Made by a program: the position numbers and the translations under genes
The notes under the pieces: model-generated
What the model was told of the DNA's origin: nothing
Databases searched by the model: none
What the model saw: the letters and a program-made list of their open reading frames with translations, nothing else
From: Hysterangium stoloniferum
Lineage: Eukaryota; Basidiomycota; Agaricomycetes; Hysterangiales; Hysterangiaceae
Reading direction: 5' to 3'
Assembly (NCBI GenBank): GCA_015178975.1
Contig: WHVD01000030.1
Coordinates: 620,001-684,000, forward strand
DNA length: 64,000 nucleotides
Shown here: one piece after another, positions 21,420 to 33,075 of the stretch
Layout of the letters: every line of letters starts with the position of its first letter
Position numbering within the stretch: the first letter of the stretch is position 1

Positions 21420-24400
21420 TCAGAGAGATGATAATGGTCCAGGTTTGAGCGGGTAAGCTGTATGAAAGTCAGTAACGATTTCCATGGCATTACTGAGTTC
21501 CGTGGCCAAAATCCATGAAGTCTCTTCATCGGTGCCCTCGTAACCCGCCCACTTGACCAAGTAAAGCAGTTTACAAGTGCGTCGATGCTTATCAATTTTT
21601 GAATCTAAAATCTGTGAGATTTCAAACTCGGGTTCTCCGTCAATGATGACAGGAGGAGGCGGAGATTGCACGCGATCCAGGATAGTGTTAGCAGTACAAG
21701 GTTTAAGCATAGAAACATGAAATACCGGGTGTACCGCGCGCATGCTATCCGGAAGCTGTAGAGTCCAAGAAACTGAACCTACTTGTGCAATAATTTCAAA
21801 CGGGCCTAAATATTTTTCAGCAAGCTTCTTTGATGGACGGGTAGTCTGGAAGAATTGAGCTTTGACATAAACATGGTCACCAATCTTGAAGTTGGGTGGT
21901 GGGATCCGGTGTTTGTCCACTGAATGTTGGTATTGCTCTTGGGCGGACAATATTGCAGTCCGGAGTTCCTCGTGGAGCTCGTAGAGGTCCGTGGTGAACT
22001 CTTGAGCGCGAGCAGAGGCAAGATTTCGTTCTGGATGTACTGTAATATTTGGATTATATCCTTTATTTGCAAAGAACGGGGAAACGCCAGTGGTGGCTGA
22101 AGGTGCATTGTTGTAAGAAAACTCTGCAAGTGGTAACAAGGTCTTCCAATTGTCCTGTTGGTAGTTGCAATATACGTGGAGGTATTGTTCCAATGTCTGG
22201 TTGACACATTTGGTTTGTCCGTCACCTTCTGGATGATGTCCGGACGTGAAATGTAGTGTCATGTCCAAGGATTTTCCAAGGGATCTAAAGAAGTGAGACA
22301 CGAACTCTGATCCTCTATCAGAAGTCATGTGGGACGGAACTCCGTGCTTGGAAAATACGTGGATAATGAAAAGTTCCGCTAACTGCACGGACGTAATTGT
22401 ATCATAAGTAGGGATGAAGATACCTTGTTTTGAGAATCTGTCAACAATGACTAGAATAGCAGAAAAGCCTTCAGAATCCGGTAGGTGTTCAATGAAATCC
22501 ATAGAGATAGAATTCCACGGGTGTTCCGGTACCGGGAGTTGTTTCAAAAGGCCGTATGGCTTGTGTCGCTGAGATTTCGAGCGGGGACAAGTATTGCAAG
22601 ATTTACAATAGTGCTTAACGAATCCACGGAGTCCGGGCCAAGTGTATTCTCTTCTTATTAATGATAGAGTTTTGTTGTATCCGAAATGTCCTGAGAGTGG
22701 ATGATCATGTTTGTATTGAAGGATCCTGAGGCGGAGGCCGTCGGAGTCCGGTACATAGATACGATTGTCAAGTCTAATGAAACCATGTTGATCAAGAGAC
22801 CACCGAGGTTGATTGGGGTCCACAGGATTGTCCAGATGAGCTTTAGTAACTGGGTCTAGCGGAATTGCCGCTAGAATATCTTGATGTAACTTCTCGATAT
22901 CCATAATGATAATTCCACGGACAATGGGATTGACGAGGAAAGTTGCTCGGACCGATGCGGTAAGCTGTTGATTCGTGAAAATAGGTTTCAGGTTGTGTGG
23001 ATTTACCGTTGCATAGTCGTTGCTCCCCTCTTTAGGATAGACATCCCATTGTCTAGTTAAAGTGTCGGGTTTGCCGCCGAGATGGCCGGGTCGAAAATGG
23101 ATAATCATGTTGAAGGCAGAGAGATATTCAGACCAGCGGGCCTGCCGGTGGGTCAAGAGTTTTGTGGTAGAAAAGTATTCCAGGTTTTTGTGATCTGTTA
23201 CAATGTCAATAGGAGCTCCTGAACCTTCCAAATAGTGTCACCACGCTTTGAAAGCTGAAAAGATTGCCAGAAGTTCTTTATCATGAACGTTGTAGTTGAG
23301 CTCTGCTCCGGTAAAAGTCCGGGACAGAAAAGCCACAGGATGGACTTCTCTGTCGGAGTCCTGGATAGAGAGAATGGCTCCAAGTGCATAGTCGGAGGCG
23401 TCCGTTTCAACAATGAGCGGGAAGTCCGGTTTCCAATGTGACAGAATAGGAGCTGTAGAAAAAGAATTTTTTAAAAGATTGAAAGCTTTTTGACACTTAT
23501 CATTAAAATTCCACGGAGTACCCTTACGCGTAAGACGGGTAAGGGGTACCGTGATGTCGGAATATCCACGGATAAAACATCTGTAAAAATTGGCAAAGCC
23601 GAGGAAGGATTGTATATCTTTAACTTTTCGGGGTTCGGGCCAATCTTTGATGACCTGCACTTTAGTTTCGTCCATGCAGAGTCCATTGGGTCCCATCATG
23701 AAACCTAGGTATTCCACGGAGTCCGTGTCAAAAGTACATTTTTTACCATTTGCGAATAAACCATGTTGTCTGAGCCTCCGGAGAACTTCACGGACTTGTT
23801 TGTCGTGTTCTGCGGGATTCTCAGAGTAGATAAGAATGTCGTCCAAGTAAACAATGACGCATACATCGAGCATGTCGGAGAAAATGTCGTTGATAAAATG
23901 CTGAAAAACAGACGGAGCATTGGTGAGTCCAAAAGGGATGACCAACCACTCAAAGGCACCATAACGGGTTCTAAAAGTGGTTTTCCATTCGTCGCCCACG
24001 GCAATCTGGACCAAATGATAGGCGTGCTTGAGATCTATTTTGGTGTAAATCCAGGCATTCTGCGGAGCATCGAGCAGGTCAGATATAAGTGGGAGTGGAT
24101 ATTTATCCTTCTTGGTGACAGCATTGAGTCCTCTAAAATCAACACATAGTTGAAGGGATCCATCCTTTTTTCTGACAAAGAGAACAGGTGCTCCAAAAGG
24201 AGACTTTGAGGGTCGAATAAAACCTATGGACAAATGTTCATCCAGGAAATCACAGATTGCGGATAGTTCCGTGGACGAAAGCAGGTAAATATGTCCTAGG
24301 GGTGGCTGGGCGCCATCTTCAAGATTGATTTTTAAGTCGTATTCTCTGTGAGGCGGAAGCCGGTCAGCTTTCCGCTTGCTAAAAACATCCACGAAGTCAT

Positions 24401-24614
24401 GATATTTCTCCGGGACGCCTTCTAGGTCAGTGGCTTGCTCAGATTCAGATACTGGGGTTGAAAAACGTCCAGTTGCTTTATCAATTTTTAAGTTGATAGT
24501 GAACGCCTGGGACCCATCCATTTTTGAAGCCCTAATAAAAGCTGCAGCATTAATCAGAGAAATGGATGGAGGTGCCGTGGGTTCCGGGGAAGCTATAGGT
24601 GCCGTAGGGATCAC
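21420..24614 (-). pseudogene. pol of element 2: reverse transcriptase, RNase H, integrase, chromodomain
   Basis: On the minus strand, the reverse transcriptase is in the first half, with the YLDDILIYS catalytic box. RNase H follows, with an ETDASDYALGAIL segment. Then come the integrase zinc-binding region (HDHPLSGHFGYNKT), the integrase core (MDFIEHLPDSEGFSAILVIV) and a C-terminal chromodomain with KLLYLVKWAGYEGTDEETSW. The order is that of Ty3/gypsy chromoviruses. Proteins of this family copy the element RNA into DNA and insert it into chromatin. The region is nearly whole with a few breaks. The insert at 24631-25952 separates it from the protease-gag part. Confidence 0.9.
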
Positions 24615-24630
24615 AGGAGTCCTCGAGACT

Positions 24631-25952
24631 TGTGATGTATCAGCATCATATCATAATATCCTCTTAATTTTCTGTGGATTATTTAATATTCTTTCGAATT
24701 TATTGTATTTTTATTATATTTTTATTGTGAAATATAGGCTCTATTCCTTTTAACTTCGCATAATAATAGCATATATGAACTCATATTATGCTATTATATC
24801 TTAGTTAATTTATTATAATTTTTAACTAATTATTTATATTTTATTTACTTAGTTATTACCTTTCGGCACCTTGTGCAGCCTAGTTTGCGCATTTTTGGAG
24901 TCATGTGACTTATTACATAAGCCTCCAGTGTCGGGATGTCACAAAGGTCACGAATGTGACCACCCGAGTCACACAAGTCACGAATGTGACTACCCGAGTC
25001 ACACAAGTCACGAACGTGACTACCCGAGTCATTATTAGGTTCCGCCGACTCGTCGTTTGCTCCCGTCCCGGGACCGCGGCCTTGAACCTTCATGTTCAAG
25101 CAAGAGGTTAGAACCCTTGTCTCAGAGAAGGGAATCACATGTTAAACAAAGGGTAAATAATGAGTAGAATATGAGGTCATTATGATCTCACTAATGACCT
25201 CATAAACTAAATAGTTAGCTAATCATTGAGTTATCAAAATGTATATAAGGAGGGCTAAGTTTCCAATAAAATCATCTTATCTCACACATATTTGCAGCAC
25301 AGCACCAGCTTATCTAATCATCCTAAGGACAATAATAGCCTTAGTCTGATACACTCACTGCAAGCACCTACACTTGCAGCATCTTGAATCTTTGTCAGCA
25401 ACTTTTGGACTTAGCTAATCATCTAAGTTCCCCAGCCTCACAGCTACCCTTTAGGCTTATTAATTAGATAATAAACCTAATAAGTATCTAAGTATCCTTA
25501 CTGAAATCCCTGCCAATACTAGATTACTCAAGGCCCAGCCCTAAGTTTATTGAATTAATCAAGTACAAGCACTCAGATAATCCAATACAATTTATTTTCT
25601 CTATTAATAAATTATTTAACACCTTGTTAAATAACTATTAATAGTTACAAATAAGCATACAAGAATCTGAAGCTCTTATATCAAGTCTCTGCCAAGTTAC
25701 TGCGCATATATTCAGCTTCCAGCCCCTATTCTCAAGGAATAGTTCTTGTATTTGCTAAAAGAGTCATACACAGTTCTATTGAACCTTTCAATAATCAAAA
25801 TAAGCATTGATTTGAGTTGTTTAAGCTTCATAGCGCAGCTCATTAATCTATCAGTATTTAAATTACTGGACCTTTGCTTGTTTTATTGTTGAAGCTCTGT
25901 GACACTATAGCATATATTGAGCTATCTAAGAGAATCCCCTGAATACATTACA
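24631..25952 (+). repeat. Solo LTR of family B inserted in element 2
   Basis: 1322 bp with ends TGTGATGTAT...ATACATTACA and a 5-bp target duplication AGACT (24626-24630 and 25953-25957). The same gene position in element 3 is uninterrupted, which confirms the insertion point. It has no long coding frame. It contains a roughly 30-bp repeat (GTCACGAATGTGAC units, about 24949-25032) where the sibling copy at 3400-4736 has a 24-bp array. Size, ends and 5-bp duplication support a solo LTR. A short non-autonomous LTR element is the alternative. Confidence 0.85.
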
Positions 25953-26523
25953 AGACTGCAGGTGCCGGGAAGGCCATGGGTGCCGTGGAGGCCGAGACAG
26001 GCGCAGTTTCCTCAGTCGCCGCGGGAGTCCGGAATGTTATACTGTTAGCTATCCAGTCAATCAACGGATTGTAGCGGGTAAGCCAGTTATGTCCTAGGAC
26101 CACCGAGCAACTTGAGTCTAACTGGGTCACATAGAAAGTGACCAATTGAGATGTTCAACAAGGGAAATTGATGGGTAAATCACAAGCTTGGGTAACAACC
26201 GAATTACTTGTGCCATCAAAGAGGTGGAGACCAACCGGATTTATTGAATAAGTTGACAAAGAATTTTTTTGCGTGAATTTTGTATCTAAAAAACAATGAG
26301 TCGAGCCGGAATCTATGAGAGCTGAAAAAACGAATTTCGGGATCATATTAGACATAAGTTTAACGAAAAATGAATCAGAATGTGAAAGAGCGGATGTGTT
26401 GAGGCGAGTGAACTCTTGAATGCGCGGAGAGGCAACACAACCCCTAACCCGCACGGAGTCCGCGGGGTTGTTTACTCCTTTTTTCGAATCGGCAGCCGGT
26501 TTGTCCTTCAACGGGGTTTCCAT
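25953..26523 (-). pseudogene. Protease region of element 2
   Basis: Encodes a retropepsin-like segment with ALIDSGSTHCFLD (the D[ST]G active site) and the [13 protein letters not shown] segment typical of gypsy aspartic proteases. It lies between gag and the inserted LTR-B. The same protein is seen at 60640-61000 in element 3. Confidence 0.85.
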
Positions 26524-27766
26524 GGAGGCTTTGGCTGATCAACCCTTTGAAGAGTTTGCTTTTGCCAACGGACATTCCGGGACTCGATGACCAGGTTTCC
26601 CGCACAAGAGACAGAGGTTGTTGTCCATACGACGTTGTCTTTCTTGTGGGAGTCAATTTGCCATTGGGTCTGAGTTTGCCTGAGAGGTCGGGTTTTCCGG
26701 CTTGCTTGCCGGACTGTTGACCCTTGTTGTTGTCCTTGTTGTCCTTATTGTTGTTGTTGTTGTTTGAAGACTTTTTATCGTTCTTCTTGTCGGATTGCGT
26801 GGAGTTCTGGTTGCTGGTTGACGAATTGGTGTTATTGTTTTTGTCCTTGGACTTGTTTACTTTGTCTGTGGATGTCTCGCGGGCAACTTCCGCATGACGT
26901 TCCCAATAACGTGCGTCCACGTTTTGAGCTTTGAGGCGCATATGGGACAGGGTTTTTGGCTTGCCATCTTCTCCTTTCGAGACTTCGTCTTTAAGGTGGG
27001 ACGGCAGACCGGCGTACAATTGGTGGCGGAGAGCGGGATTGCCCCACTGACAACGAGCTGCAAGATTATTGAATTGGACAATGTAGTCCGTTATGCGCTG
27101 CGTGTCCTTCATACGAAGATTTGTGAGACTATTCTCGGCTTCTCCTGTCGGGTCATACGGGCCGAAGTTGGTTTCAAGCTCCTCAACAAACGCCTCCCAA
27201 TTTTCAAGCCAGAGCGGCTCTTCCTCGGAAATTTTGCTAAAAGCCAGTTCAAACCATTTCAACGCGGATCCCGACAAATATGACAGTGCGTAATTGACTT
27301 TTCGGCAGTCCGTGGAGAATGCAGCGGCACGATCACGGAAGTTGAAGCGACATTGCATGAGGAAAGTAGAGAGTTTGTTTGGGTTGGAACCCGTGAAGGG
27401 TTCCAGAGCATTGACTTTTGACCGTGGAGGTTCTTGTTCCTTTTTCTTTCGTTCTTCGAGCAGGTGAGTCATGAATTTATCTATGGTTCCTGCTAAAAAT
27501 TCAGAAGTAGGATCCCCCAAATGCGGTCATTGGAGAGGCGGAGGGATTCTGAGAGGGATTTTGACACCTTTGCCCTTGTCGGGGGCCACGGAATCGTACT
27601 CGTTCTCGGAATCGTCCAGGTTTTCCGGGACTTCTTCGATACGGGCTTCTTCCATGGGTTCCGACTGGTTCGCAAGCATCTGACTGGTATACAGAGTTAA
27701 CGGGGAATGAAGAGTCGACGGTCCAGGCATTGATGACTGTGCGCGTGTACTTCTTCTTGGTGGCAT
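26444..27766 (-). pseudogene. gag region of element 2
   Basis: Starts at the ATG of MPPRRSTRAQSSMPG (27766), close behind the 5' LTR. It covers a capsid-like retrotransposon-gag domain (about 27430-26950, with ALSYLSGSALKWFE), an Asn/Lys/Ser-rich linker and a CCHC zinc knuckle near 26600. It carries breaks but all parts are recognisable. No standard TGG primer-binding site was seen just inside the 5' LTR. Confidence 0.85.
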
Positions 27767-27803
27767 AATGAAAACAATCTGCGAGTATTAGTCAGAAAAT
27801 ACT

Positions 27804-28640
27804 GTTAGGATACACACACAGGCTGGGTCTCCGGAGAAACCCGCGGGATATCCGGTAGGACTTGGCTTCAGCTTATAGGCTGCGCCCTTGCTAGATTGTG
27901 TTGTCCAATTTCAAATGGACGGACGGGGATCCCGGGGAGTCCGGGTGGGGTTCGTGGGTCGTAGGTCGTAAGTCAGGTCGTGGGTCGTAAGTCGGAGGTC
28001 GTGGGTCGTGAGTCGAGTTGGTTGAGAGAGATAGATGTGCCGGAGCCCGTGGGCTCCGACTAGTGCGAGCGATGTGAATCGAGTAAGGTTTTAGAGCGGA
28101 AAATATTATTAGATTACTGGGGGAAATCTAAGCTAATTTTCTGACTGGATTGTATGTACAACATCTGCCAGTTTATATAGACCGTGGAATGCATGACATA
28201 CCAAATCCAGTAATAATGAAACGAAACTAACAAAACATGAAATGGGAATAGTAAACACCAAATTGGTATTAGGAACGGAACGGAATGGAGTGGAGTCCGA
28301 ATCGTGACAAAGCATAACCCATAACGGGAAATGGAGCAGGAGCGGAGTCCTAAATCGTGACAGGTCATTTGACTAAAATGGGAACGGGGCTCGATTAGAG
28401 CGGTGACGGGATTCTAAGCGGGGACCGGTGACTGATGCGTGGGACGAAGACGGACATAGACAGAGATGGAGTCCGGGGGAAGTCCGGTGACTGATATGTG
28501 TCGTAATGAGGTCGAACGTAACGAGTCTTGATGTAACGGAGTCCGGGCGGGAAATCCTATAAGCAGACGATTGGTGCTTGTAGCATGTGGGGGCGTACGG
28601 GTTAGTGCCCGGAGTCCGGCGGGATTGTCCGGTCGTAACA
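27804..28640 (-). repeat. 5' LTR of element 2
   Basis: 837 bp, the partner of 19183-20015. It ends at 28640 next to the GAAGA target copy. It contains the same shared block near 27865. Confidence 0.93.
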
Positions 28641-29314
28641 GAAGATGACATTTGGAATATGAATGGAAATAGGCCAGGAGTCGCAAGGAAGTCACCAACG
28701 ATGGTGGGTGGTGAGATGATACTGAGTGTATGATAATTTGCAAGGGGAGTGAGACAGTTGGTTGTGCAGGACGCATTCGAAATCTGGCTGAGATGTCAGA
28801 AATGATATCAGCAATGCAATGGTCCTCAAGGAAAAACAAGTCCCGTACGAATTGATTCAAATCGACCTAAGCAAAGGCAGGCAGTGACAGCTTCGACAAC
28901 TTGCTGACAATAACGTGTCCTCACAGGTGAAGTATCTACAAAGGATTCTTCTTTAGCTTCACAAAACCGATACGTACATCTCGACGCTCCACCCCTTTTG
29001 GCCAAGTCCCTGTCCTTTCTGACGGCCTCACGCAAATATTCGAAAGTCGTGCCATCTCCTGGTATATAGCACAGAAATACGCAGCGAGGGGAGCACCCCT
29101 CCTCCCCTCTCCAATAGATCTGCAAAAGTGGGCACGATTCGAGCAGGCTGCCAGCATAGAACAAACAGATTTTGACGTGTATGCAAGCGGAATCGCGGGG
29201 GAACTGGTTTTCGGACCATGAGAAAGCCCACACTTTGGCAAATGAAAAAAAAAAAAAAACTGAACAGTCGTTATACAGAATGCGGGGCCAGAGCACCGAC
29301 CACAAACATCCGAA
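28641..29314 (-). other. Right flank of element 2, open minus-strand segments of unknown nature
   Basis: Minus-strand open segments (for example 28860-28641 and 29140-28880) contain protein-like pieces such as FFLEDHCIADIISDISARF and FEYLREAVRKDRDLAKRGG. No family is recognised. Element 2 cuts the sequence at 28641. The other half of the target site continues leftward from 19182. Confidence 0.3.
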
Positions 29315-29613
29315 ACCATTCACGATGAGGCAGCCATCCTTTAGTGCAACCTCACCCTTGAAGCGACCGTGGGTTGAATTGTACATATTTGAATGAGTAG
29401 CTCTGACAGGTTACTTTTAAAGGAATGCTTCGAATCAATTGTGTGTGATGGACTTACAACATACTCGGGGTCAAGGAAAGGGCTAAAGTGACATTCAGCT
29501 AAATTTGAATCCACATGGAAGACGGCTACTTATTTACTTGTTGACTGCAACCACTTCGACATTGTCATATTGCAGAGCATCACAGAGTACAGTAAGGCCA
29601 ATCTTCAGTGCGC
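29315..29613 (-). pseudogene. GAPDH relic (5' exons)
   Basis: Three pieces of glyceraldehyde-3-phosphate dehydrogenase are visible in order on the minus strand. LKIG...DALQYDNVEVVAVN lies at 29613-29538, PFLDPEYV at about 29483-29460, and STHGRFKGEVALKDG with LIVNG at about 29375-29315. GT-AG-like junctions separate them. The glycine-rich NAD-binding loop after KIG is missing, and a frameshift lies just before STHGRFKG. Catalytic and C-terminal parts are absent. This is a truncated, non-functional copy of the host glycolytic gene. Confidence 0.75.
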
Positions 29614-29708
29614 TTTGTGCTGTACTTGCAAGGGAATGGCTGGCGAAGTGTATTCCTGTCATATTTTTCCTCGTCGCAGAAGATCTGAGTCATCTGGTGA
29701 TCAAAATT

Positions 29709-29832
29709 AATTTTATTTGATGGTGTGACCAAACAAACGCGACGCGAACGACACGAATATGTGTTACAAAGCATGTGGGTGCTGTCGCCTAATGTAATAT
29801 TCCCACGTCAGAGTGGGTATTTAGGCTCACCC
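29709..29832 (-). repeat. MITE-like repeat, copy 2 (inverted)
   Basis: Reverse-complement match of 18442-18565 over its full 124 bp, with about ten differences. It lies directly against the CTAG-rich repeat at 29833. Confidence 0.75.
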
Positions 29833-30164
29833 ATCTATATTGTCTAGAGCCATCTAGGAGAGCTAGCTAGCTCGGCTAGACATGGCTAGACACACTACTT
29901 TGGCGAAATCCCTATTTACTAGTCGGTGTAAAAGCTTACTATATGTTAGAATATTGCAAGCTGTTGAGAGTGCTCACAGTCTGACTACACTCAGCTATTT
30001 AGTACTGTACAGTAGCTTAGTCATCACATGTATTTCGGTAGAGACTTTGTCATCCCGTCACCCACATGAAATCCCGTTGCATATCCTTACACTATACATC
30101 TAGGGAGTCTAGGGAGGCTAGGTAATCTAGATAATGGGTGTAGACATTCCCAAATCCCTGATGT
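29833..30164 (+). repeat. CTAG-rich repeat, copy 2, split by a small LTR
   Basis: Matches 15400-15567 on both sides of an insertion at 29944-30091. Ends CAAATCCCTGATGT as in copy 1. Confidence 0.75.
29944..30091 (+). repeat. 148-bp solo LTR-like insertion
   Basis: Ends TGTTAGAATATTG and ATATCCTTACA, flanked by a perfect 5-bp duplication CTATA (29939-29943 and 30092-30096). The empty site is visible in copy 1 of the CTAG-rich repeat. Size and ends fit a small copia-type solo LTR. Confidence 0.75.
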
Positions 30165-33075
30165 TTGATATATGAGCCAAAATTACCCCAACATGCTCTA
30201 GTAACATTACATTAAGGTGGAATAATGAACAGCCAATCATTCAGTAAGTGTTTTTATTTATTTATAAGTGTACTAAGTACTCCGGAGTTTAGCATATTTT
30301 GCAGATGTAATTGTCATCGAAAGGGGCACGATGGGCATCTCTATATTAGAAACCTCTCTGAATAGAACATTGAATATTTACATGCACTCCTTACTGACCA
30401 TAGAGATGTTATTACAAACTTTAAAGAACAGGCAGCACTACACATGTGGCTTTGTTGCTGCTAGACTATGCCGTGAGTAAACAGTTCAGAAATAATTTAG
30501 AAATTTAAAAACTTGGTCTCTGTAATCCTGGCTGTCTTACTACGACTTTCTCCTTGTCCATATCCCCTCGATACCCCTAATCGAGATCTTACTATGACCT
30601 TCTCCTTGGGTACCATCAATCCATCTTCCCTCGATACTCCCAATCGAGATCTATTCCCCTTGTTTCACTGCCCTGATCAGAAGTCATAATCCCCTTGTTC
30701 CTTAGCCATTATCTGACCCTTTTCCTTGCGTTTACCAGAGGTATATATATATTTAGGGATCAAGCGTCATAAGAGTAGTAAGCAGTTATTCCCACTCACA
30801 CCGAACATCTACCCTATCCTGGTATATCTTACATTCTACCATTTTACAACAAAGATAACCTTATACTGTCTGCTACCACCGAGTGAGGTTGATTCAACAA
30901 CCTTTCAGTCTCCAGCTAACTGGCACCGTAGTCCAAATGGGAGCCTTGAGCATGGTATCTTACAGCCACCACGGTTCGAATTTTATGTTCCGAATGACCT
31001 TCTCCAATTTCCACAGATTAGTATAGTATCACGGAATCCTCACTCTCATGTAAATCCCTGCCCTAGTAGGACACCTCTTGTAATTATTGAAATCTTCAAT
31101 TTTTTCCTTCGAAATTTGGGCTGGCAACTCGTTGATGCAACCCCTCGCCGGCTTTCCCTTAATTCGTCATTCATTGGCGCATCAAGAGAAAGACTCATGG
31201 TACTAGTCTGAAAGGTGGGTTTTATCTTACACTCTCGTCTTGTAATACATTGAGATACAAGTACAATCCAATTAATTATACAAAGAACATCAAAAACTTC
31301 CCAGCGCCGAAAAATATGCTCGTCACGCAAGAATCATCGAGGTATCCGGCCACTAACCATTTACAGTGGTTATTTGCATGTTACCTCGTATGAGTGAATT
31401 TCTGGTGACAACTAAGCAACCCACCATCGATACATCGTTCAAGCGAGCAGAGAGATATGAAGAGTTCGAAATTGACATCATTTCCCGAGTTCATGAAATG
31501 TAAGTGTGCCCTATATCACTCAAAGCAATTGTCCGCTGTCATTTTTTCACTACGTCACAAAGCTCTACGGCATATTTAAAAATCAATTTATTTTTTTAAG
31601 ATCGCCAAAGCTGATATATGGTTGACAGTTCAATTTGGACATATTCATGGAACCGGCGCACACACCGGTCAGACTTTGGTACGCTGTTCTAATGTAACTT
31701 GACTGTTATTAGGAAGAATGTTGAAAGATAAAAATCTTGCATATCAGGTATAGGAAAGCTCTGCGTGACCTTATCGTCGCCTTCTGGCGTATGTGCATAT
31801 TCGTGTGGATGTTCTCTCGACACGATGACACCAATATGAACATGTAGCCCATTTTCTACCGGCTTGGCACAAACCATTTTCGTAAAATCCACCGTTCACA
31901 TAGTCACCACCACTTTTGTATAATATGTTATACTTTGGCCATAGAAGTCGAGACCCTTATTCCTTGCCAAAACACACGATAGGGCTTAGAACAGAATTGC
32001 TAGACGAATTCTAAAAATTCTCAAAACTGAGGGAGATGATTTTGGGTTGAATATTTTGCCGCACCTTCTATAAACCATGCCCCTCCGCAGTTAGTCCTTG
32101 TTACTTGAAGCGGGATACAAATATATCAAAAAAAAAAAAAAAAAAAAAAAGAAGTCACGTCTTTCCGGAAGACCTAATCACCCTCGCCCTGCATTAGACC
32201 CTCCCACGTATCCCAACCCGCTGCATTCATATCCCACCTTTTCTCGACCGACCGCTAGGGTAGTTCTCTCCCCAACTATGTATCTTAGTTATGCGATGCT
32301 ATATAAATGTATTATGTAAATAAAAAAACGTCACGTGATCCTCGGCTATATTATTTATTTATTAATAAATCCCCACTAGGAACTGAACTTCCAAGCCTCT
32401 TTTCCAGGTTTGTCTGGCCCTCTATGTTTGACTTCTTTATTTTATTAACTCTTTAATGGAGTATTTATTTATTTATTTATTTATTGGCTATTTTTCCTGT
32501 TTTTAGGAATTTTGAAAAAGATATATTAAATTCAGACCTCTACATAGGTTCGGACCCTTGCATGATGCATGAGAAAATCAAAACACTACAGGAATCATTT
32601 ATATCTTACCTGGCATAAGGGAGTTGGTAACCCAGCAGGGTTAGAGTGTAGTACTACTCTATCTATCCTGAAACACTCCACAAAAAATAATACATAAAGT
32701 AGAGGTGACTAGATGACCGGCACCATAGAAACCCTTTTACAAGCACTGCTGTACGGCTGCTTAGCCGATTGACCCAATCAATTGATGGAGGCCTAAGCGA
32801 GATCCTATCGTGAGGGATTTAAGACCACCCAGGTCTTCTGCTCTTTTTTTGTGACTTTCAGCTTCATAATGAATTACAATTCCCTTAAACAAAGCCTCCT
32901 TCTTATGTCAATTCAACTACAAAACAATATCCCATTTCTTAGACAGGAAAACCATAGAACAAGGGAAGACATCCCGCTTACGAAGTCCGCTTAGTCATAG
33001 CATAATTGTGAAAAGTGGGCTGAGGTCGGCCTTTAATCCCCATCCCCCACTTCTCCTCAGTTCCCTTCTACGACC
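30165..33075. other. Long intergenic stretch
   Basis: No recognised gene. Contents: a duplicated CTCGATACYCCYAATCGAGATCT block (about 30565 and 30635), a 161-aa open frame at 30726-31211 with no family match, an A-run of about 22 bp near 32129-32150, and a TTTA microsatellite near 32460-32485. The last kilobase precedes the squalene synthase gene and should hold its promoter. Confidence 0.5.

Larger units (their letters stand above)
19183..28640 (-). mobile_element. Complete Ty3/gypsy chromodomain retrotransposon (element 2)
   Basis: A 9458-bp element read on the minus strand. Its LTRs (27804-28640 and 19183-20015) have TG...CA ends and a perfect 5-bp target duplication GAAGA at 19178-19182 and 28641-28645. 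In element order: gag, protease, reverse transcriptase with RNase H, integrase, chromodomain, an opposite-strand accessory gene, a purine-rich tract (AAAGGGAGGATA) and the 3' LTR. A 1322-bp LTR-B copy is inserted at 24631-25952. By eye the two LTRs differ at roughly 35 sites in about 835 bp, nearly all transitions and many at CpG. The element is thus not very recent, or has been subject to methylation-linked decay. Apart from the insertion it has only a few apparent breaks. Confidence 0.95.

Noticed and set aside
28826-29386. 186-aa minus-strand frame as a single gene
   Set aside because: It begins in the GAPDH relic and runs on through unrelated sequence. No coherent family.
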